Below, piece after piece: positions 56,461-64,000 of a stretch of 64,000 bases of DNA. The notes below the pieces were generated by a model. The model saw only the letters and a list, made by a program, of their open reading frames with translations, did not search any database and was not told the DNA's origin. Source of the stretch: Eretmocerus hayati (lineage: Eukaryota; Arthropoda; Insecta; Hymenoptera; Aphelinidae). The stretch spans positions 112,656,246 through 112,720,245 of the forward strand of contig CM056742.1 in the NCBI GenBank assembly GCA_029851415.1, in the 5' to 3' direction. How positions within the stretch are numbered: position 1 is the stretch's first letter; each line of letters opens with the position of its first letter. The translations under genes and the position numbers were made by a program.

Positions 56461-58324
56461 ATGCGATTCCAGGCCCTGGAAAAAAGGAAAAAGAAGATGA
56501 TGTCCAGCGTTGACGGCAAGAATTTCCCGAGTAAAGCGGGGCCCCATTCGAATCTTGGGGGGGGGGGGGGCAACGATGCAAAACGCGTCACCAGTGGCAC
56601 ACTTGGCTGGTGGAATCACGCGTACAGCTACAAGCGATGAAAATTTGCTGCAGGTGGAAGGAGTGGGAGAGAAAAACTTACATCATGGAGAAGCTGAGCT
56701 CCCCCCTAACAGGGAGAGAAAGGGCCCGAGTGACGCAGTAGAGAAGCGAGTGCTCAAACAATCAAATCTCACATTTCCGAGCCAACTAGGGATGAACGCG
56801 AAGGTTGCAGCAGAAGCACGAGAGGCGGCAGAGAAGCTGCTGAAGATCAACCCCGCAATCAGGATCCAGATCACGCAATCCAGCGTCGAGGTTGATGATG
56901 CCGTCAACTTGACCTCAGGCTCGAGCGACCCCGACACTACTATTGGTCACCAGGAGAACAAAACAATCCTGACTCCTGGAAATGGTTTGCTCGAGAGGGG
57001 AGTGCACGATGAGGTGCCTGATGGGATGGAGATTGACCACATCCCCTCAACCAGAGATGCGACACGACAGAGGAGTGGAAACGAGGCAGGCGATCTCATG
57101 GGGAAATGGGAAGACCTGAAAACGTGCCGGGAAGAGACGGAGGAGAAGACATATCTCCTCGAGCACTTTAACTTGGTTTTAGGAACAGCCGAGTCCGTTT
57201 TCAGCAATCCGGAAGAAACCGAGGGTGATATCGAAGAGCTCAAGGAGATAGGCCACGCACTCAAAGGCCTACTCGCGACAGGCAGGGCGAAGCGGGCTGC
57301 TTTCGAAACAGAAAAGACCCTGATAGCGAAGAGGAACGTGCAGCCTCCGACCATGAAAAAACCGGCCGCGTCAGGTAGTGGCTTCCAGGGGAGGGGGGTA
57401 GGGAAACCGGAATCGCGACCGGGGCAACAGTGCGGTACGAAGGGGACGCGATACGGACCTCCACCGGGAGGTTCCGGAACACCGCACTCGACATCAACGC
57501 CCAATCGGCTCGAGCAGAATGAGCCTTGGAAGGAAGTGGTGTCGAAAAAGAACGCGAACAGGGTGAAGAAGAGCGGTAGAACAAATGGCACCGCTGGGAA
57601 GGAGGCGAAGATGAAGCCAAAACGGGTAAAGCCGGAAGCCGTCCTCGTCACGGCCAACAAAGATGGGCTAACCTACGCAGACATGCTGCGCAGGATAGAA
57701 ACGGATGACCTCGATGAAGAAGTGGGCTCTAAGGTCACGAGCATCCGCAAGACCCAAGAAGGCCAAGTCCTTCTTGAACTCAAGAAGGGCACCGATGTCA
57801 CCGCCGTCAAGGCAGCCTTGGCACCAGTCGTCGAGCAAGAAGGAGCTGTCCACTGTCTAGCGAACAGTACGACCCTCGAGGTGCTCGGAGTCGACTACGA
57901 TGTCGACATAATCAAGGTGTGGGATGACCTCGCGAAGGCCCTATCAGAGAACGAAAAGGGAGCCGTTGTAGTCAAGTCCATCCGGAGTGGCTACCGCGGC
58001 ACTCGAGCTGCTGTTGTCTCGATCGCAACGAGACTGGCCCACCATCTCCTCGACTGGAAGGAGCCCAAGGCTGGATGGGGCAGAGTCAGGATCCGCGAGA
58101 AGGGTGGCATCCCACGGTGCTATAACTGCTTGGAGTACGGCCACAAGGCCTCGGGGTGCAAAAAAGAGAGGGCAGAGGAACGAGAACCAAAACTCTGCTC
58201 CCAATGCGGCGAACCAGGGCACCTTGCCGCGACTTGCATGGGAAAACCAAAATGCCTAAGCTGTGCGGCGATCGGGTCCAAATCTGACCACGGATCTGGG
58301 GCCAGCAACTGCACTGCGTACTAG
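56461..58324 (+). pseudogene. R1-like ORF1 (Gag-like), nearly complete
   Basis: The long frame is open for ~580 codons from ATG 56576. The natural start is more likely ATG 56461 (MRFQALEKRKKKMMSS), which lies in another frame and is joined across a run of 14 G's (56557-56570). A slip in that run would explain the frame change. The N-terminal half is charged and low in structure. The C-terminus has three zinc knuckles (CYNCLEYGHKASGC, CSQCGEPGHLAATC and a CLSC-type). A TAG at 58322-58324 ends the frame 13 codons before the position equivalent to the copy-1 stop, where ATGGCTAG repeats the overlap with the ORF2 ATG. The protein binds element RNA. Confidence 0.8.
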
Positions 58325-58361
58325 AGGGCAAGAGCCACATATAGACGCAGGAAAGGGAGAA

Positions 58362-61351
58362 ATGGCTAGTTTCTTCCAAGCCAACCTCAGGAGGTGCGGA
58401 GACGCAGACGATCTCCTACACGCTGTTGCCAAAGAAGGGGGGATCGATGTTCTGATTAACTCCGAACCGCCTCGGAAGCGCAAATTCTCTCGATCCACAT
58501 TCGATCACTGGAGGACCGCTGTAATCCAGATCATGATTCTTGCGATCCGTGAGACTGGACCAGCTGTTAGTGGCCGCGGTTTCGCTCGGGAGACCATAGG
58601 GGCACAGCAGTCCACAGTTGCTAGTATTCGCCGTCGCTCAAGACGCACGAGTTCGAAGACGAGCTCCATGACCTAGAAGAGGATGTGAGGCAATGGGGGA
58701 GCCCAGTTATAACCGCGGGGGATTTCAACTCCAAGGAACCGACTTGGAGCGGGGGGCCGCGCGATAGACGGGGGTAATACTCGCTGAAGCCATGGAGGCA
58801 TTAGGATTAGTGCTCGCGAATGAGACGGGGGTTATCACCTATTACCGGCACGACACTCGGAGGGAGGTTCATCTTCGGTCTTCGACCTGACGTTCATGAG
58901 CCCGTCGCCCATGGGACGTATGACATCGTGGGAGGTCCTGGACACGGAAACATTGAGCGACCATCGACATATCAGGTTCCGGCTTAGGACTGACGGACAG
59001 AGACAGACGACACGCAGCCCGCGACCGACGAGGTGGCAGGTACGCAAGCTGGATGAGGGGAAATTCCGGGAATCGATAGAAACAGCCGAAGATATCCCGA
59101 TGAACATCACCGCGGACGAGGCTGTGGATATGGTGACGACCACCATCACAAGAGCTTCTGACGCATAGATGCCTCGCAAGACAACATCATGCTTTTGGAG
59201 GAAACCAGAATACTGGATACGAATGAGAAATGGAGAACCGCGTGGCAATCAAGAAAGCTGAAACGACCATCACTGGCGGAAGATGACAGGGCGTATAGAG
59301 AAGCGAAGAAGGCTCTCGTTCTAGTCATCCGGGAAAGCAAAGAAAAGCTGGGGTGAATTGTGCGACATGGTTCATGAAAATTGGTGGGGTACGCCATACC
59401 GCGTGGTTATGTCCAAGTTCCGACCCCGGAGGGGCAACCCAGCACCGACCGATGCAGCTACCTTGCGCAGCATCGTGGGAGACCTTTTCCCAGCAGGAGA
59501 ACCTAGAGTCACATTCCCTCCGGAGAGCGACGACCCCATCCCGCTCTTCACTTTGCAAGAGCTACTCATAGCGGCGAAGAGGCTGCCAAACGGCAAGGCC
59601 CCTGGCCTGGACGGCATTCCAAACGAGGCTCTGAAACTGGTCTTCTAATACAATCCAGATTCACTCCTCGACCTCTTCAACATCTGTCTGAGCGCGGAAA
59701 CTTCCCCGGACGAGTGGAAACGCCAGAAGCTGGTCCTGATACCTAGAGGTCAAGGAGGTCAACGCCCTTTCAGCATGCTCGACAATATCGGGGAAATGTA
59801 CGAGGGGATGGTACTCAACAGGGTGGAGGAAGCCTACGAAGAGAGCGGCGGGCTATCACCAATGCACTTCGAGTTCCGGAAGGAACGAAGCACTGTGCAC
59901 GCGATCGAGGAGGTCCAGAAACGGGTTCAAGCGTCGGTAGGGAACACATACCAAGAAAGAGGAGGATCCTGTGCCATTATTCCGTTGGACATAAAGAACG
60001 CGTTCAACTGCGCGAGCTGGGAGCGAGTCTATCAATCCCAAGCAGGTAGAGTGCCGCTCTATCTACTAGCCATCACGAGTGACTATCTGCGAAACAGGAC
60101 ACTCGTGTACGATACCGACGAGGGACAAGGGATTCGGGAACTGTCCGCCGGAATTGGACAGGGATCGGTTTCCGGGCCGTTTAACTGGAACACCCAGTAC
60201 GACAGTCTACTGTCTATCGAACTGCCCGAAGGAGTGATAATCGTGGCTTTTGCGGACGATGCAGGACTCATAGTCTGGGTCGACAACGAGGAACTCTTGG
60301 GCAGATGCGCAAATGAGGCGCTGGCCTGAGTCTACGAGTGGATGATCAGCAGGCTTCTGGAGCTTGCTGTCAAGAAGTGCGAAGCAATCGTGGTCACAAA
60401 ACGCAGGAAGTTTGACTTGCCCCACTCTGACATCAACGGGCAAGAGTTCCACGCAAGACGGAGCTGAAATACCTCGGCGTATGGCTTGACGACAAGTGGT
60501 CGTTCAAGAAGCACATCCAGGAGGCCGCCCAGAAAGCGAGCAGGGTCGGTGCGGCGCTTCAGCGGCTGATTGCGAATACTGGGGGACCCAAGGAAAAGAG
60601 GCGTGCACCTTTCAACACCGTCAGCACCTCTATCATGCTCTACGGTGCACTCCTGTGGGAAAAGAGAGTAATGAAGACCATCATCGAGAAGAGGATGGGG
60701 CCTGCCCACCGGAGAGCGGCCCTGAGAAGTATCCGTGCCTACCGCACCGTGTCAGAAGATGCGGCTTACGTACTGGCGAGTACTCCGCCCATCCACTCGC
60801 TCATCGCGGAGCGAGTGAGGATCTGGGACCGCCAGAAAGTGATCGGAGCCGAACGAGTATTCACTCCGACGATGAAGGAGATCATCCGCGACAACGAGAA
60901 GGAGACCACCCTCGAACAGTGGCGAACTGAGTGGGATTCGCCATTTGCGAATGGCAGATGGACGCACCGGTTGATCCGTGACGTAGCCAAGTGGGCGGAA
61001 CGTTCCCACGGAGAGACGGACCACTGGACGACTCAGGCACTGAGCGATCATGGTTGCTTCGGTTCCTATCTAACCAGGTTCAAGAAGCCGACAACCCCAG
61101 CATGCCAGTCATGCGGGGACGACTGGGATGACGCTGAGCATGCCCCGTTCAAGTGCAGTGACACCCGGAAAGAGCGCGCTGAGCTGGATGAATGGCTGGG
61201 TGCTCAACTATCACCTGAGAATCTCGTCCCGTACTTGCTCCGCAACCAGGAGACATGGGAAACACTCACCGGATCCATCAAGCTGGTGATGACCCGCAAG
61301 GAGGAGGAAGAGAGGAATGTGAGGCGCCTCGAAGCAGGCGAAATAGGGTGA
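58362..61351 (+). pseudogene. R1-like ORF2, decayed (copy 3)
   Basis: Starts at an ATG equivalent to copy 1 (MASFFQANLRRCGDA). The frame is broken by at least half a dozen indels and stops: near 58600-58680, 58770, 58860, 59167, 59220, 59646 (TAA), 60328 (TGA) and 60450. Recognisable pieces include LSDHRHIRF, APGLDGIPNEALKL, GIGQGSVSGPFNWN and AFADDAGLIV. An open C-terminal stretch (60635-61351) has the CQSC...HAPFKC zinc site. It cannot encode active RT. Confidence 0.88.
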
Positions 61352-61822
61352 GTCTGTCAACTGGAACAAAAGGGGTCCCAATTGTTCGAAGAGGAACATG
61401 ATGCTTCGAAGAGGGAAGGAAGAAGAAAGAAGAGAGAAGAGAAAAGATCGAAGGAAAAAAATGAAGAGCAGGGAAAAGACCAAGGAAGGAGGAACAAGAC
61501 CTGCGAGTCCTGAAGAGAGAGCCGCTCGATCTAGAGCGCGAGACCTGAAGTAATGCTCACGCGGTCCCGGGGCCGGATTGGTAAGTCCGGTGGATCTCTT
61601 CCTTGTCCAATGACCGATGCCAACGGGGAAGGAAGAGAGGGTTTTAACCGGAAGGGGTGGCCGTATTAATGCGGATCCCATCCCGGTACAGTGTTTGGGG
61701 GGGGGGGCACGGATAAGTCGTATTGACCGAGACCTCACCAACCCGGAAAAGCAGAAGGGTTGCTTCCCGGTGGAACGTCGCAGCGTTACTCGCCCTACAA
61801 CCACCTAAAAAGAAGAAAAAAA

Positions 61823-61832
61823 GAGAGAGAGA
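61823..61832 (+). repeat. (GA)5 tract
   Basis: Joins the A-rich end of R1-like copy 3 to the (TCAA)n end of the next CR1-like tail. Confidence 0.85.
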
Positions 61833-62050
61833 TTGATTGATTGATTGATAACCTTTATTTTCCCGACGGCAAAATTAGAAAATACAGTAGCATATGTCAC
61901 ATATGTTACACCTACATAATGAATATATAGAAATGTATAAATATTTGTCTTTTTGGTCAAGGAATATTAGACTTATCACAGAAAGTGACTAGTCATGTTC
62001 AGGCATCGAAAGATGCATGAAATTCAAGAAAGAGGATGATAAGATACACA
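61833..62050 (-). mobile_element. CR1/Jockey-like 3' tail, second ~220-bp unit
   Basis: Minus-strand 3' end with TCAATCAATCAATC. By eye it is ~95% alike to 38039-38257 and has the same 5' breakpoint next to CACACAGAGAG. It is followed at once by GA and another, longer copy of the same tail. Confidence 0.8.
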
Positions 62051-62060
62051 CAGAGAGAGA
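62051..62060 (+). repeat. (GA)5 tract
   Basis: Separates the short tail unit from CR1-like element B. Confidence 0.85.
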
Positions 62061-64000
62061 GATTGATTGATTGATTGATAACCTTTATTCGCCCGAGGGC
62101 AAAATTAAGAAATACAGTAGCATAATTCACATATGTTACACCTACATAATAAATAAATGAAGATGTATAACTATTTGTCTTTTTGGTCAAGGAATATTAG
62201 AATTATCACAGAAAGTGACTAGTCATTTTGAGGCATCGAAGGATGCGTAAGAGAATGATAAGATACATTTTCATATACAAATATCAGTCTTCACAAGAAC
62301 GATCGAGGAGAAGAAAACATTTTCATGTAGAAAGGCATATAAACGGCTTGGGCCAGCAGAAATATCACAGGAATTACAATCCAGTGACGAAGTAGCCACG
62401 TATAACTCTTTTAAAATAGGGAACGCTGATTGAAAAGAGCCCAAACCTATCACAGTTTAGGGATTGAAATGATGCCTCCTCTCCATCTCAATCCTCTGGG
62501 AAGACTGGGTCAGAAGGAAATCTCTCAAGACCTCTTTGAATACTGATAGTTTCCCCAGCTGCCAAAAGCCCGGAGGGAAAAAGTTCCACAGATGAGCACA
62601 TTGAACCTGGAATGATCTTCTTCCGTACTCAAGTCTCATATTGGGAACCTTGAGTACCCGCTCTTCTGCATCACTACGTGCGGGGCGTTCAGATTGGTAA
62701 ACATCGCAGCTAGGTAGCCAAGGCCTTCAAGGTGCAAGATCTCATGCATTAAAAGTGCTGCGTAGTAGATTCTCCGCGAATCAGAACGTAACTAACCCAA
62801 ACGTTCCCTAAACAGAGTGATGTGCTCGTCTCTTCTAAGATCAAAAATGTACCTCACACATGAATTGCTCAGTCGCTGTATCCGTTGCCGCTGTCCGTTC
62901 GTGGCGTCGAGGTACATGACTGTGCAATAATCTAAATGCAGTTGAACTAACGACTCAACTAGGCGAATTCGGCGAGGCCTGGTGATACACGCCCTAAAAA
63001 ACCGCAATCCGTATAGGGCTCTGTTCACTTTCTTAGTTACTTGGTCGATGTGCGGCTTCCACGTCAGTTCACCATCAAGTGTGACACCAAGACTCACGAC
63101 CGTATCGCTGAACGGAATGATCTTCCCTCCCCGTATCTCAACCCCTGGCGAGTCCATTCTTCTCAGATTTTCGATGTTCCTCTCAGAGCTGGAGAAGATT
63201 GCCTTGGTCTTGCCAGCGTTGAGACGCAGGCCGGAACTTCTGGCCCATTCAGCAATTAGTCGTCCTACTTCTCCCAGCCGAGTGATGCCTTCCTCGATCT
63301 TAGTTTTCTCGCCTTGGAGATAAATTTGAAGATCATCCGCATAGAATAGATGATATACCGACTTCCCGTCTAGCAAACCAGGTAAGTCATGAACACAAAA
63401 GCTGAAGAGTGAAGGCCCGAGAATGGATCCCTGTGGAACACCCAGATTGGGTTCGAGCCAATCGGAACTATCGGATTTTGAAGTGACTATTTGGGTGCGG
63501 CCATGTAAGCATGATTTCATCCACAGGAATGCCGATCTTGAGAATCCAGAGTTTCGAAGCTTCCTCAACAGCTTTGGCGGTGTTATTGTGTCGAAAGCCT
63601 TGCTAAAGTCGAATAGTAGGAGTAAGGTGATCTCCTTCCTATCAATGCCTACTCTGATATCATCCGTCAACTCTAGTAAAGCTGTCTGGGTGCTATGGTA
63701 TTGCCTGAAATCAGTCTGGAAGCGATCAAGAAGTTCCACTACTCTCAAATACTCCGTGATTTGGTCATGTGCAATTTTTCCAGAACCCTGGAAAGGAAGC
63801 ACAGCAGCGCTATGGGAAGTCCGAGACCGTTGATGGAGCTGCAGCCCTCTTCAATGCAATCAGCTGCGCTTGCTTCCAAGCCTCGGGAAGAACGCTATGA
63901 GCGAAAGAGGAATTGGAAATATGTACAATAAGATCACCAATTGCCGGAAGAGCCTTCGCGATCACGCTCTGGGGGGTCCCATCCACCCCGCGGGCCTGCG
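62061..64000 (-). mobile_element. CR1/Jockey-like retrotransposon B, runs off the window
   Basis: The 3' end is (TCAA)n against GA repeats, then ~400 bases of 3' region, then ORF2 continuing past the right edge. It is related to element A at the protein level but clearly a different family. Its tail is the same family as the two 220-bp units. Confidence 0.8.
62457..64000 (-). pseudogene. CR1/Jockey-like ORF2: reverse transcriptase, partial
   Basis: Cut by the window edge. The first visible RT part (RGVDGTPQSVIAKALPAIGD, then LPEAWKQAQLIALKRAAAP) shifts frame near 63815. A 336-codon frame follows with FQTDFRQYHSTQTALLEL, FDFSKAFDTI, GVPQGSILGPSLFS, LFYADDLQIYL (catalytic Asp pair) and VSLGVTLDGELTWKPHI, then LDYCTVMYLDATNGQR. 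A stop falls near 62792, and the terminal piece RSFQVQCAHLWNFFPPGF (62.46-62.64 kb) lies beyond further breaks. The core RT motifs are intact, but the protein is not. Confidence 0.85.

Larger units (their letters stand above)
56241..61822 (+). mobile_element. R1-like retrotransposon copy 3 (full length)
   Basis: The only copy with a 5' leader. It starts CCCCGTAGGGGGCTATGAGT directly after GA repeats. Complete ORF1, decayed ORF2, a 3' region ending CAACCACCTAAAAAG and an A-rich tail follow, then GA. At ~5.6 kb it is of normal R1-clade size. The 3' region again differs from the other copies. Confidence 0.85.

Overview
This window looks like a piece of an arthropod, probably insect, nuclear genome made almost entirely of transposable elements. 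I found no convincing host gene, rRNA or canonical tRNA. The evidence for an insect-type genome is the element mix: R1-like and CR1/Jockey-like non-LTR retrotransposons, a copia LTR retrotransposon, a MULE transposase with a FLYWCH zinc finger, and tRNA-headed SINE-like sequence. No viral or bacterial gene order is present. The species cannot be told from the sequence.

Left part (1-5.8 kb): AT-rich sequence with no recognisable gene, four copies of a ~105-bp tandem repeat, and a possible LTR remnant. From 5,999 to 20,772 there is a ~15-kb composite bounded by matching inverted terminal repeats. It is built from palindromes inside palindromes, with several later insertions that have their own terminal repeats and target-site duplications. 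Two hammerhead-ribozyme-like cores lie near its left end. No transposase was recognised in it.

Middle (20.8-38 kb): a SINE-like copy, small inverted-repeat elements, a TIR-type element with an unidentified conserved-looking ORF (25.6-27.0 kb), dead fragments of two non-LTR retrotransposons (27.6-28.7 and 30.2-31.0 kb), and a MULE DNA transposon (32,280-37,754). The FLYWCH domain of that MULE is split by a second, 3.3-kb foldback element (34,017-37,331). The second element is flanked by an exact 9-bp duplication and filled with the palindrome TTCGCGTACGCGAA.

Right part (38-64 kb): a (GA)n microsatellite array colonised again and again by two different non-LTR lineages. R1-like copies all read + (three copies, one with an intact endonuclease/reverse-transcriptase ORF). 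CR1/Jockey-like copies all read - (two long copies and two ~220-bp tails). Every junction between elements is a GA tract. A young intact copia element (42,638-50,332, LTRs identical by eye, 5-bp duplication CATAC) is inserted at the stop codon of one CR1-like ORF2.

The genes serve only element propagation: ORF1/Gag proteins bind RNA, endonuclease/RT or protease-integrase-RT-RNase H proteins copy and insert it, and the MULE protein cuts and pastes DNA. The strongest leads are the two-lineage (GA)n targeting, the foldback MULE-like element with its 14-bp palindromes, the strand-biased CTAGAA words spread through the copia RNA, and the 15-kb palindromic mosaic.
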